A stretch of DNA of 43,189 nt. Source: Catenulispora pinistramenti (GTDB lineage: Bacteria > Actinomycetota > Actinomycetes > Streptomycetales > Catenulisporaceae). Each line of letters opens with the position of its first letter. Positions within the stretch are counted from its first letter, which is position 1. Positions 23,861-31,497 of this stretch are shown here, piece after piece. Under the pieces are notes generated by a model. The model did no database searches and was not told the DNA's origin. It saw only the letters and a program-made list of their open reading frames with translations. Made by a program: the position numbers and the translations under genes. The stretch lies in contig NZ_JAAFYZ010000069.1 in assembly GCF_018274385.1 (NCBI RefSeq), positions 1 to 43,189 of the forward strand. The letters are read 5' to 3'.

Positions 23861-24439
23861 ATGACCGCCACCTACACCTTCGACGTCTTCAGCAGCCTGG
23901 ACGGCTTCGGCGGCAGCACCGGGGACTGGGGCGGCTACTGGGGCAAGCAGGGCCCGGAGCTGCTCGCGCACCGGCTCGCCCTGTACAGCGAGGACCAGCG
24001 CATGGTCTTCGGGGCCCAGACGTACCGGGACTTCGTGGAGATGCTGGCCGGAGCCGGCGAGGACGACGAGGTCTACGACCCGTGGGTGACCAAGATGATC
24101 AACCTGCCGGCCACGGTGGTCTCCTCCACCCTGACCGGACCGCTGGACTGGCCGGACGGGACCGTCGCCGCCGGCGACGCCGTGGACGTGGTCGCCCGGC
24201 TCAAGAAGGAGTCCGCCGTGCCGCTGCGCTCGCACGGCAGCCTGGCGATGAACCGGGCGCTGCTGGCCGCGGGCCTGGTCGACCGGATCCAGGTGACCGT
24301 CTTCCCGGCGCTCACCGGCCGGACCGGGGCGGCGCCGGTCTTCGCCGGAGCCGCGGATTTCGACCTCGAACTCATCGACAGCCGCACGCTCGACGGTCGC
24401 ACCCAGGAGCTCATCTACCGGCCGACTCTGCACCCCTGA
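23861..24439 (+). CDS. RibD C-terminal/dihydrofolate-reductase-like protein
   Basis: A 192-residue reductase-fold protein of the RibD_C/DHFR superfamily, widespread in actinomycetes and mostly uncharacterised. Typical parts are FDVFSSLDGFGGSTGDWGGY at the N-terminus, MVFGAQTYRDFVEML, then PLRSHGSLAMNRALLAAGLVD-type NADPH-binding residues and IQVTVFPALTGRTG. A strong GAGGAGG stands 6 bases before the ATG at 23861. It is probably transcribed alone and ends at a strong bidirectional terminator. The substrate is unknown. Confidence 0.88.
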   Translation: MTATYTFDVFSSLDGFGGSTGDWGGYWGKQGPELLAHRLALYSEDQRMVFGAQTYRDFVEMLAGAGEDDEVYDPWVTKMINLPATVVSSTLTGPLDWPDGTVAAGDAVDVVARLKKESAVPLRSHGSLAMNRALLAAGLVDRIQVTVFPALTGRTGAAPVFAGAADFDLELIDSRTLDGRTQELIYRPTLHP

Positions 24440-24457
24440 GGCCCCCGAGCCCGCACG

Positions 24458-24518
24458 CGAAAGCGCCGACGGCGATCACGATGATCGCAGTGATCACGGT
24501 GATCCGTCGGCGCTTTCG
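24458..24518. terminator. Bidirectional terminator with 15-bp perfect stem
   Basis: CGAAAGCGCCGACGG (24458-24472) pairs with CCGTCGGCGCTTTCG (24504-24518). The 31-base loop holds repeated GATCAC/GTGATC dyads that could form an inner stem. It separates the convergent reductase and dienelactone hydrolase genes. Confidence 0.88.
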
Positions 24519-24530
24519 GGGCGTACCGGC

Positions 24531-25295
24531 TCAGGACAGGTGCGTCCCGTAGAACTCGAAGATCCGGTCCCAGGCGTCCATCGCGGCCTCCGGCCGGTAG
24601 GAGGTCCGGTTCACGTTGAAGAACGCGTGCCCGGCGCCTTCATACGTCTTGAAGTCGTACGGCTTCCCCAGCTTGTCCAGGACCGCGGCCAGCTGCGCGG
24701 TCTGCTCCGGCGACGGGAACTTGTCGTCCGCGCCGAAGTTGCCCAGCAGCGGGCAGGAGAGCTCCGGCAGCCGGGACTCCAGGGACGTGGCCCGCATCCC
24801 GCTGCCTTCCGGACTGTCGAGCATCACGAACGCGCCGTAGTTGTCGACCGCCGCCTGCAAGTCCAGCCCGGCGCAGGCGACGAGCAGCGCCTGCCGTCCG
24901 CCGGAGCAGTGCCCGATGACGCCCACCTTGCCGTTGGCCGTCTCCAGCCCGCGCAGGTAGGCCGCGGCCGTGCCGACGTCGGCGATCAGCCGCTCGTCCG
25001 GCACGCCGCCCTCGGCGCGCACCGCGGCCGCGGCGTCCTCCGGCGCGATCCCCGGGCCGCCCTCGCGGCTGTAGAGGTTCGGGACGACCGCGTTGTAGCC
25101 GTGCACGGCGAAGGTGCGCGCGAACTCGCGTGTCGCCTCGTCGTAGCCGGGCAGGTGGTGGATCAGCACGACACCGCCGCGCGGACCGTCGGCACTGTCC
25201 TGGGGCACCGCCAGGTAGGCCTCGATCTGTGCGCCGTCGGCCGCGGGATAGTGGACGGTCCCGGCCTGGATGCCATTCGTCATCGCGATCTGCAT
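24531..25295 (-). CDS. Dienelactone-hydrolase-family protein
   Basis: An alpha/beta hydrolase of 254 residues in the dienelactone hydrolase family. The cysteine nucleophile lies in GHCSGG. The acid is in GADDKFPS and the histidine in GAGHAFFN. The N-terminus VVLIHHLPGYDEATREFART is typical. Many members are general esterases rather than aromatic-ring pathway enzymes, and no chlorocatechol genes are nearby. The ATG at 25295 is taken as the start. An ATG 12 bases further in is also possible. It lies 18 bases downstream of the RlmA-type gene stop and may be cotranscribed with it. Confidence 0.88.
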   Translation of the reverse strand: MQIAMTNGIQAGTVHYPAADGAQIEAYLAVPQDSADGPRGGVVLIHHLPGYDEATREFARTFAVHGYNAVVPNLYSREGGPGIAPEDAAAAVRAEGGVPDERLIADVGTAAAYLRGLETANGKVGVIGHCSGGRQALLVACAGLDLQAAVDNYGAFVMLDSPEGSGMRATSLESRLPELSCPLLGNFGADDKFPSPEQTAQLAAVLDKLGKPYDFKTYEGAGHAFFNVNRTSYRPEAAMDAWDRIFEFYGTHLS

Positions 25296-25313
25296 GCCGA
25301 AATACTGGCACGC

Positions 25314-26147
25314 TCAGGTCGGGGACAGAACGTAGGCACGGACCGCGACCGTCACCGCACCGCCCGATCGGACCTCTTCTGCCCGCTCGTGCCAGGCATT
25401 GGGACCCATGCCGACGACTTGAGAAACCTGCTCCGCGGACAGGGTCGGCCTCGCGCTGTGCGGATGCTCGGACTCGATCCGGAACCGGTCGGCGAACTGC
25501 TCCCGCAACCGCTCGGGCTTGCGGTCGTCGACGGCCATCAGAGCGTACTCGGCGATCAGCTCCCTGAGATGATCCGGCTCGGGCACCACGACGATCGCCC
25601 GGCCGCGCGGATGCAGCACCCGCCGCATCTCGCGCGGATTGCGGGGCGCGAAGACGTTGAGCACGACCGAGGCACTCCGGCCGCGGACCGGCAGCCCGGC
25701 CCAGGCGTCGGCGACCACGGCGCCGATCCGCGGATGGGCCTTGGCCGCGAGGCGGGCGGCGTGCTTGGAGATGTCCAGCGCGATGCCCGGGCGGTCCACG
25801 GCGTCCAGGACCCGCGCCAGGTAGTAACCGGTGCCCGCGCCGAGGTCGAGGACGCAGGTGCCCTCGGAGTCGTCCCCGGCACCGACCTCCGACGCCAACC
25901 CGGCGACCAGATCCGCGATCCCCGCATAGTGTCCGGCTCCGAGGAACGCGGCGCGATCGGCGACCATCGCAGCGGTGTCGGCGGTGCCGCCCGCCCCGGC
26001 CCCGGCGAGCAGGGAGACGTACCCGGGCCGCGCGACGTCGAAAGCGTGCCCCTCCTCACACACCAGCCGGGACCCCGCACCGGCCTCGACGATCAAGGCG
26101 GTGGCACAATGCGGGCAGGACAGCCAGTCGACGACGTCGGAGATCAC
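25314..26147 (-). CDS. RlmA/TlrB-type 23S rRNA guanine-N1 methyltransferase
   Basis: SAM-dependent methyltransferase of the RlmA family, which modifies G745/G748 of 23S rRNA. In actinomycetes the family includes the tylosin-resistance enzyme TlrB. The N-terminal zinc finger reads LSCPHC with C-x-x-GHAFD further on. The SAM-binding motif is VLDLGAGTGYYLARVLDAV, and NVFAPRNPREMRRVLHPRG follows as in the family. I place the start at GTG 26147, because the zinc-finger region begins immediately after and GGGGAG abuts it. The closeness of that site leaves the start uncertain. Whether it is housekeeping or a resistance enzyme cannot be decided. There are no macrolide genes nearby. Confidence 0.82.
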   Translation of the reverse strand: MISDVVDWLSCPHCATALIVEAGAGSRLVCEEGHAFDVARPGYVSLLAGAGAGGTADTAAMVADRAAFLGAGHYAGIADLVAGLASEVGAGDDSEGTCVLDLGAGTGYYLARVLDAVDRPGIALDISKHAARLAAKAHPRIGAVVADAWAGLPVRGRSASVVLNVFAPRNPREMRRVLHPRGRAIVVVPEPDHLRELIAEYALMAVDDRKPERLREQFADRFRIESEHPHSARPTLSAEQVSQVVGMGPNAWHERAEEVRSGGAVTVAVRAYVLSPT

Positions 26148-26203
26148 CTCCCCAGTGTGACGGATCCGGCACCGGGAAAAGGAACAAGCGGAGGCGCCCT
26201 CCT

Positions 26204-26232
26204 CGTTGATACACTTTAAACGCGATACAACG
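26204..26232. promoter_or_regulatory. Low-GC dyad region between the RlmA-like gene and a membrane-protein gene
   Basis: CGTTG (26204-26208) and CAACG (26228-26232) bracket an unusually AT-rich patch with TTTAAA and two GATAC copies. It likely contains the divergent promoters. Exact -35/-10 boxes are not clear. Confidence 0.4.
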
Positions 26233-26265
26233 CGTCTTTGGGGCCGCAGCCGAGAGGGAAGAGCC

Positions 26266-26616
26266 ATGGCCAGTAAATCGATCCGCTACGACGGTGACCG
26301 CTCCCCGTCCGCCAAGCCGTTGATCCTGCTCACCACGATCGCGGTACTGCTCCTGGTAGCGGTGCCGATCTCGATCCTGGTGGCACTGTTCATGATCGTG
26401 TTCGGGCACGTCGTCGGCGGCTTCGCGGTCATCGGCATCACCGTGCTGGCCGCGATCCTCGCCGTGGTCGCCGCCGGCGCCAGCGGGATCCGGCATCTGC
26501 AGCGCATCGTGGAGCAGAAGTCCTTCCGAGTGGTGCAGCTGGGCAAGCGGGACTACCACTACGAGGGCGACAACTGCGGTCACGACCACTCCAACGACGA
26601 GATCCGCATCATCTGA
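26266..26616 (+). CDS. Small two-helix membrane protein
   Basis: Unrecognised protein of 116 residues. Two membrane helices (LILLTTIAVLLLVAVPISIL region and GGFAVIGITVLAAILAVVAAG) are joined by a short loop. The cytoplasmic C-terminus has HLQRIVEQKSFRVVQLGKRD and a His/Asp/Asn-rich end (GDNCGHDHSNDEIRII) that could bind a metal. GAGGGAAG precedes the ATG at 26266. It is divergent from the RlmA-type gene and convergent with iolB, so it stands alone. Confidence 0.75.
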   Translation: MASKSIRYDGDRSPSAKPLILLTTIAVLLLVAVPISILVALFMIVFGHVVGGFAVIGITVLAAILAVVAAGASGIRHLQRIVEQKSFRVVQLGKRDYHYEGDNCGHDHSNDEIRII

Positions 26617-26642
26617 GCCCCGGCTGAGCGATCCCCGCCTCG

Positions 26643-26688
26643 CGGCAGACCTGGACGCGCCGTTCCCTCAGGCGCTCCAGGTCTGCCG
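26643..26688. terminator. Bidirectional terminator overlapping the 3' end of iolB
   Basis: CGGCAGACCTGGA (26643-26655) and TCCAGGTCTGCCG (26676-26688) form a perfect 13-bp stem with a 20-base loop. The right arm encodes the last residues of IolB, so the terminator is built partly from coding sequence. Confidence 0.75.
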
Positions 26689-27447
26689 TATCCAGGCGTG
26701 CCGCGGATCGTCGCTGAACGCCATCGAACGGTCCGGCCCGCGGTCCCGGCCGGCCAGCACGTTCAGGTAGTACAGGTCGTAGCCGGGCATGGCCATCGAC
26801 GGGCCGTGGTAGCCGTACGGGATCAGCACCACGTCCCCGGCCTCGACCTCCCGGAGAACGTCGATCTCGCCGGCTGCCGAGGAGTAGACCCGTTGGTATC
26901 CCGGCCCGCCTTCGTAGTAGTAGATCTCCTCTTTGGCGCGCTCGCCGCCTTCCACGTCCTCGTCATGCTTGTGCGGCGGCCAGGACGACCAGTTCCCGCC
27001 CGGAGTGATCACCTCCACCGCCAGCAGCCGGTCGGTCTCGAAGGCCTCCGGAGCGCAGAAGTTGCGCACCGTGCGCGCGGCCGATCCGGCTCCCCGCTGC
27101 TCGACCGGGACCGCTTCGCGCGCGCCGTACCGGAACGGCAGATCCAGCTCGGCCCGCGCGGTGGGGATCGCGACGTGGCACTCGCCGTCGACCGCGGTCA
27201 GCTGGACCGTGCTGCCGCGCGGGATGTAGGCGAAGTCGCTCGGTCCGGCGAAGACGTCCTTGCGGCCGTCCAGAAGGAATTCTTCGCCGCCGCACCTGAC
27301 GGTGCACGATCCCGCCAACGGCAGGACCAAAGCTTCTTCCTCGGTAGTCCCGAACTCGTACGAGCCGGCGAATTTCGAGGTCTTCAATCCCGCGTACCGC
27401 CAGCCCGCCGATTCCGGCGTGATGTCGATGTTTGCCATGTCTGCCAT
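26668..27447 (-). CDS. iolB: 5-deoxy-glucuronate isomerase IolB
   Basis: IolB converts 5-deoxy-glucuronate to 2-deoxy-5-keto-gluconate in myo-inositol breakdown. The 259-residue bicupin shows GSCTVRCGGEEFLL, AYIPRGSTVQLTA and the metal-binding block NWSSWPPHKHDEDVEGGERAKEEIYYY (given in outline), where HKH and the Glu residues are the expected ligands. GDVVLIPYGYHGPSMAMPGYDLYYLNVLAG closes the second cupin. ATG 27447 has GGGAGG 4 bases upstream; ATG 27438 is weaker. It is divergent from a GntR regulator and sugar-uptake operon and shares one operator with it. Other iol genes (iolC, D, A) are not in the window, apart from related folds in the facing operon. Confidence 0.93.
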   Translation of the reverse strand: MADMANIDITPESAGWRYAGLKTSKFAGSYEFGTTEEEALVLPLAGSCTVRCGGEEFLLDGRKDVFAGPSDFAYIPRGSTVQLTAVDGECHVAIPTARAELDLPFRYGAREAVPVEQRGAGSAARTVRNFCAPEAFETDRLLAVEVITPGGNWSSWPPHKHDEDVEGGERAKEEIYYYEGGPGYQRVYSSAAGEIDVLREVEAGDVVLIPYGYHGPSMAMPGYDLYYLNVLAGRDRGPDRSMAFSDDPRHAWIRQTWSA

Positions 27448-27463
27448 ACCGCCTCCCGTTTGC

Positions 27464-27492
27464 TGCATAGCAGGACGGCGTTCGCCGGTCAA
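27464..27492 (-). promoter_or_regulatory. Predicted iolB promoter
   Basis: On the minus strand TTGACC (27492-27487) and TATGCA (27469-27464) are separated by 17 bases. The -35 lies 4 bases from the GntR palindrome. Confidence 0.65.
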
Positions 27493-27496
27493 CCTG

Positions 27497-27508
27497 TTGT
27501 CCGGACAA
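27497..27508. promoter_or_regulatory. GntR operator palindrome
   Basis: TTGTCCGGACAA is a perfect 12-bp palindrome, the only one in the 85-bp iolB-gntR gap. Its left half is the -35 box of the gntR promoter, and it adjoins the -35 of iolB, so one dimer could control both directions. Confidence 0.7.
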
Positions 27509-27525
27509 AGTGACCGCAGCATACT
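27497..27525 (+). promoter_or_regulatory. Predicted gntR promoter, leaderless transcript
   Basis: TTGTCC (27497-27502), a 17-base gap and CATACT (27520-27525) stand 7 bases before ATG 27533, and no ribosome site is visible. Transcription should start at or next to the ATG. Confidence 0.6.
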
Positions 27526-27532
27526 GACGCCT

Positions 27533-28273
27533 ATGGGGATCCGACCGCGGATCGAGGTGGACCGCTCCTCCCCGATCCCGCTCTACTTCCAGGTCGCCGA
27601 ACAGATCGCCGAGGCGATCCGGACCGGCGAGCTGGCGCCGGGCGACCAGCTGGACTCCGAGGTGCAGATCGCGGAGTCGCTGGGCCTGTCCCGGCCGACC
27701 GTGCGGCAGGCGATCGGCCACCTCGTGGACCGCGGCATGATCGTGCGGCGGCGCGGCGTGGGCACGCAGATCCTGCCGATGCCGGTGCGGCGCGAGATGG
27801 AGCTCACCAGCCTGCACGACGATCTGGCCCGCAGCGGCCGCGCCCCGGCCACCGACGTGCTGCTGCTGGCGCGGGTCCCGGCCGAGCCGGAAGCCGCGGC
27901 CGCTCTGGGCCTGGCCGCCGGGACCCCGGTGACCAAGGTGGTGCGGCTGCGCCGGTCCCAGGGCGAGCCGCTGGCGGTGATGCGGAACTGGCTGCCCGAG
28001 CCGGTGCCGCCGCTGACCGAGGAAGTGCTGGAGACCAGGGGCCTGTATGAAGTGCTGCGCAAAGCGGGTATCCGCATCTGCGTGGCCCGGCAGCGGATCG
28101 GCGCCTGCACCGCCGACGCCGAACAGGCGGCCCTGCTGGAGGAACGGCGCGGCGCGGCCCTGCTGACCATGGAACGCACGGCCTTCGACGACAGCGGGCG
28201 GGCGGTGGAGTTCGGCAGCCACATCTACCGCGCGTCCCGGTACAGCCTGGAAGTGACCGTCACCGAACACTGA
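27533..28273 (+). CDS. GntR-family regulator (HutC type, UTRA domain)
   Basis: Likely local repressor, 246 residues. The winged-helix domain (IPLYFQVAEQIAEAIRTGEL, then SEVQIAESLGLSRPTVRQAIGHLVDRGMI with the recognition helix) is followed by a UTRA ligand domain of the HutC group. It starts at ELTSLHDDLARSGR and ends with the strand RASRYSLEVTV. The effector is probably the imported sugar or a breakdown product. It is first in the operon with the binding protein (33 bases to the next ATG). An operator overlapping its own promoter implies autoregulation together with control of iolB. Confidence 0.92.
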   Translation: MGIRPRIEVDRSSPIPLYFQVAEQIAEAIRTGELAPGDQLDSEVQIAESLGLSRPTVRQAIGHLVDRGMIVRRRGVGTQILPMPVRREMELTSLHDDLARSGRAPATDVLLLARVPAEPEAAAALGLAAGTPVTKVVRLRRSQGEPLAVMRNWLPEPVPPLTEEVLETRGLYEVLRKAGIRICVARQRIGACTADAEQAALLEERRGAALLTMERTAFDDSGRAVEFGSHIYRASRYSLEVTVTEH

Positions 28274-28306
28274 AGCCGTACTGAACCGACACCCGCGGAG
28301 GCACCG

Positions 28307-29737
28307 ATGGGAGCACGTTCGGCACCTGCCAGAAACCTTCGAGCCCTGATAGCGATCGGCGTCACGGCCGCGACCCTTCTCGCCGGCTGTTCCAGTTCCT
28401 CGTCCGGCTCCAAGCCGGCCGACGTGAACTCCTCGAACCAGCCGAAGAACCCGACGCTGGTGATCACCGCCAACGACATCGCCGGCGGCAAGAACAGCAA
28501 CGAGGCGAACTGGATCTCCAAGACCCTGATCCCGGACTTCGTGAAGGCCGAGGCGGCCAAGGGGATCACGGCCCACGTCACCTTCCGCCCCAACGGCGTC
28601 GACGACAACTCCTACAAGTCCAAACTCGCGCTGGACCTGCAGTCCGGCACCGGGGACGACGTCTTCTCGCTGGACGGCATCTGGGTCGGCGAGTTCGCCG
28701 ACGCCGGCTACCTCAAGCCGCTGAACCAGGTGGCCGGGTCCCAGGCCGACAGCTGGGACGGCTGGTCCCAGATCACGCAGGCGGTCCAGGCCCTCGGCGA
28801 GTACCAGGGCCAGCGCTACGGCGTCCCGAACGGCACCGACGCCCGCGTCATCTTCTACAACAAGAAGCTGTTCGCCCAGGCCGGACTGCCGGCCGACTGG
28901 CAGCCCGCCAGCTGGCAGGACATCTACGACGCGGCCGCCAAACTCAAGGCCCTGCCGGGCGTCACCCCGGTGCAGTGGGACGCTGGCGTCCCCATGGGGG
29001 AGGCCACCACGATGCAGGGCTTCCTGCCACTGCTGGCCGGCGCGAACGGCACGTTGTGGGCCAACGGGAAGTGGGTCAAGGCGGGCCCGGCGTTCACCGC
29101 GGCGCTCGGCTTCTACCAGAAGATCTACGGCGGCGGCTACGGCGATCCGGTACTCCAGGAGGACGCCAAGGGCCGCGACGAGTCCTTCGCCGAGTTCGCC
29201 GCGAACAAGATCGGCATCTACGCAGAGTCCGACTACATGTGGCGCTCGGTGGTGAACCCCGCCGGCGGCACCGCGCCGATGGCCGACCGCGACACCGATG
29301 TCGGCTACGCGCTGATCCCGTCGCAGACAGCCGGCTCGGGCATCAAGGGCCAGAGTTTCGTGTCCTACTCCGGCGGATCCGACTGGTCGATCAACCCCAA
29401 GACCAAGTACCCGCAGGCCGCGTGGGACTTCCTGGCCTTCCTGAACTCCAAGTCCGAGACCGTCTCCCGGATCGCCGGGGCGCCGCTGCTCACCGCGCGC
29501 ACGGACGTCAACCAGCAGGTGCTGGCCAGTGACCCGATGCTGAAGTTCGCCACCGACAAGGTGCTGCCGATCACCTCGTTCCGGCCGTCGCAGGCGGCGT
29601 ACAACGACGTGTCGAGCCTGGTGCAGAAGGCGACCGCGGACGTGGTCGGCGGCAAGAGCCCGGCCGATGCCGCGGCGGCCTACGAGAAGGCGTTGGAGGC
29701 GCTCGTTGGCCCGGACAGCATCGCCGCGGGGAACTGA
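28307..29737 (+). CDS. ABC sugar transporter, lipoprotein substrate-binding component
   Basis: Extracellular solute-binding protein family 1, 476 residues. The lipoprotein signal peptide is RNLRALIAIGVTAATLLAGC with the LAGC lipobox, so it is anchored to the outer face of the membrane. A Ser/Gly linker follows. Family marks are GDDVFSLDGIWVGEFADAGYLKPL, YGVPNGTDARVIFYNKKLF and the aromatic-rich WSINPKTKYPQAAWDFLAFL. The GGAGG upstream gives a clear start. The first permease begins inside the last codons. Binding proteins of this class take di- and oligosaccharides or glycerophospho compounds. The ligand is unknown. Confidence 0.93.
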   Translation: MGARSAPARNLRALIAIGVTAATLLAGCSSSSSGSKPADVNSSNQPKNPTLVITANDIAGGKNSNEANWISKTLIPDFVKAEAAKGITAHVTFRPNGVDDNSYKSKLALDLQSGTGDDVFSLDGIWVGEFADAGYLKPLNQVAGSQADSWDGWSQITQAVQALGEYQGQRYGVPNGTDARVIFYNKKLFAQAGLPADWQPASWQDIYDAAAKLKALPGVTPVQWDAGVPMGEATTMQGFLPLLAGANGTLWANGKWVKAGPAFTAALGFYQKIYGGGYGDPVLQEDAKGRDESFAEFAANKIGIYAESDYMWRSVVNPAGGTAPMADRDTDVGYALIPSQTAGSGIKGQSFVSYSGGSDWSINPKTKYPQAAWDFLAFLNSKSETVSRIAGAPLLTARTDVNQQVLASDPMLKFATDKVLPITSFRPSQAAYNDVSSLVQKATADVVGGKSPADAAAAYEKALEALVGPDSIAAGN

Positions 29738-30638
29738 CACCGAGGATCCCGCGGGGCTCGGCAGGGCGCGCGCGGCGGCGATCTCCGCGCCCGCCCTGCT
29801 GATCATCGCCGCCTTCCTGGTCTTCCCGGCCCTGTGGACCCTGTATCTGGGCACGACCGACTACCGGCTCACCGGTTTCGCCGCGCGCCATCCGCGCGGC
29901 GTGGGCCTGCAGAACTACACGAACGTCATCCAGGACCCGGACTTCCACCACTCGCTGTGGCTGACCGTCGAGTACGTGCTGTTCTCGGCGGTGCTCGGCC
30001 AGGCGCTGCTCGGCTTCGTCATCGCCTGGATGCTGCGCGACACCCGGGGCTGGCTCAAGCGGCTGATCGAGGCGCTGGTGCTGCTGGCCTGGATCCTGCC
30101 GAGTTCCGTGGTGGCGTTCCTGTGGGTGGCGATGCTGGACCGCGGCTCCGGCACGCTGAACGCGCTGCTGAACACCCCGGGCACGGCGTGGGCGATCGAG
30201 CACCCGATGGCCGTCATCGTGGTCTTCAACATCTGGCGCGGCACGGCGTTCTCGATGCTGCTCTACAGCGCCGCGCTCACCGGCGTGCCGCCGTCGCAGC
30301 TGGCCACGGCCCGGATGTTCGGCGCGAACTCCTGGCAGCAGCTGCGCGACGTGGTGTTCCCGCACATCCGCGGGCACATCCTGACCAACCTGCTGCTGAT
30401 CTCGCTGTGGACGTTCAACGACTTCACGCCGTACCAGATCACCGCCGGCGGCCCGGACGGCAAGTCGGAGATCCTGCCGGTGTACATCTACCAGACCGCG
30501 CTGTTCGACGGGCAGATGGGCCTGGGGGCCGCGATCTCGCTGCTGATGCTGCTGATCAACCTCGTGGTGGCGCTGGTGTACCTGAGACTGCTGCGGGAGC
30601 GGCGGGGCGGGCGGAAGCCGGAACGGGTGGCGCCGTGA
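29706..30638 (+). CDS. ABC sugar transporter permease 1 (MalF-like)
   Basis: Inner-membrane permease of 310 residues with six helices. The cytoplasmic coupling loop GVPPSQLATARMFGANSWQQLRDVVFPHI contains the EAA-type motif, here with Ala-Arg-Met in place of the usual E-A-A. I set the start at TTG 29706, which overlaps the binding-protein gene by 32 bases, because GGAGG stands exactly 6 bases before it. No ATG or GTG fits better. It overlaps permease 2 by 4 bases (GTGA). Confidence 0.88.
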   Translation: MARTASPRGTDTEDPAGLGRARAAAISAPALLIIAAFLVFPALWTLYLGTTDYRLTGFAARHPRGVGLQNYTNVIQDPDFHHSLWLTVEYVLFSAVLGQALLGFVIAWMLRDTRGWLKRLIEALVLLAWILPSSVVAFLWVAMLDRGSGTLNALLNTPGTAWAIEHPMAVIVVFNIWRGTAFSMLLYSAALTGVPPSQLATARMFGANSWQQLRDVVFPHIRGHILTNLLLISLWTFNDFTPYQITAGGPDGKSEILPVYIYQTALFDGQMGLGAAISLLMLLINLVVALVYLRLLRERRGGRKPERVAP

Positions 30639-31465
30639 AGGATCCCACCGTCCGCGCGGTCCTGGCGAAGATCGGCCGCTACACGTTCCTGTCGGTGCTG
30701 CTCGGTTTCTTCGCGCTGCCGATGTTGTGGCTGGCCTCGACGCCCTTCAACGCGCACCCCACGTTGGACGTCAGCATCAGCTCGTTTACTCTTCACAACT
30801 TCTCGGTCCTGCTGAAGGATCCGTATGCGCTGCCGTCGCTGTGGAACTCTCTACTGCTGGCAGGGGGTACGGCTCTGCTGACAGTGGGGTTCGCAGCGGC
30901 GGCGGCGTACGCGCTGAGCCGGGTGCGCATCCCCGGCCGCAACGGGATCCTCTACGCGCTGCTGCTGCTGTCCTCGATCGTGACCGGCACGGCCGCGATG
31001 GTGCCGCTGTTCGAGCTGGCCTTCAAACTGCACCTGATCGACTCCCGGGTCGGGGTGATCCTGGTCTTCACCGGCGGCCTGCTCCCGGCGGCCATCTTCA
31101 TCCTGAAAGACTTCACGGACAACATGCCGCGCTCCTACGAGGAGTCGGCACGGGTGTTCGGCGCCTCGCCGTTCCAGATCATGCGGCACATCGTGCTGCC
31201 GATGATCCGTCCCGGGCTGGCCACGGTGACGGTCTGGGCCGTGGTCAACGTCTGGAGCAACTTCCTGATCCCGTACATCCTGATCCGGAACCCAGACAAG
31301 TACCCAGCCTCGGTGGTGCTCTACACCTTCTACACCGAAGGCGGCCAGCCCGACCTGGCGCTGATCTCGGCCTTCTCTCTGCTTTACTCGATCCCGGTGG
31401 TTCTTTTGTACCTGTTCGTCAGCCATCGCTACGGTTTCCGGTTCCACGGCGGGATCAAGCGGTAG
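30635..31465 (+). CDS. ABC sugar transporter permease 2 (MalG-like)
   Basis: Second permease subunit, 276 residues, six helices. The EAA loop reads MPRSYEESARVFGASPFQIMRHIVLPMIRPGL, matching MalG-type subunits closely. The C-terminus YGFRFHGGIKR is also typical. The start is GTG 30635, coupled to the preceding stop. The gene is followed by an 18-base minicistron and then the ATPase. The base composition dips slightly around 30780-30850 compared with its neighbours, without any break in the frame. Confidence 0.92.
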   Translation: MKDPTVRAVLAKIGRYTFLSVLLGFFALPMLWLASTPFNAHPTLDVSISSFTLHNFSVLLKDPYALPSLWNSLLLAGGTALLTVGFAAAAAYALSRVRIPGRNGILYALLLLSSIVTGTAAMVPLFELAFKLHLIDSRVGVILVFTGGLLPAAIFILKDFTDNMPRSYEESARVFGASPFQIMRHIVLPMIRPGLATVTVWAVVNVWSNFLIPYILIRNPDKYPASVVLYTFYTEGGQPDLALISAFSLLYSIPVVLLYLFVSHRYGFRFHGGIKR

Positions 31466-31479
31466 GAGGAGCGCTCTTA

Positions 31480-31497
31480 ATGGCAAGGGTTTCGTAG
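31480..31497 (+). CDS. Five-residue minicistron before the ATPase gene
   Basis: ATG GCA AGG GTT TCG TAG encodes MARVS. AGGAGGA stands 9 bases upstream, while the ATPase ATG follows the TAG directly and has only AAGGG of its own. This arrangement would allow ribosomes to terminate and restart on the ATPase gene. It may instead be simply a spacer; no homologue can be judged at this length. Confidence 0.45.
   Translation: MARVS

Noticed and set aside
26963-29854. A 963-codon open frame on the minus strand
   Set aside because: It runs across iolB in the wrong frame and antisense to gntR and the binding-protein gene. High GC keeps frames open by chance.
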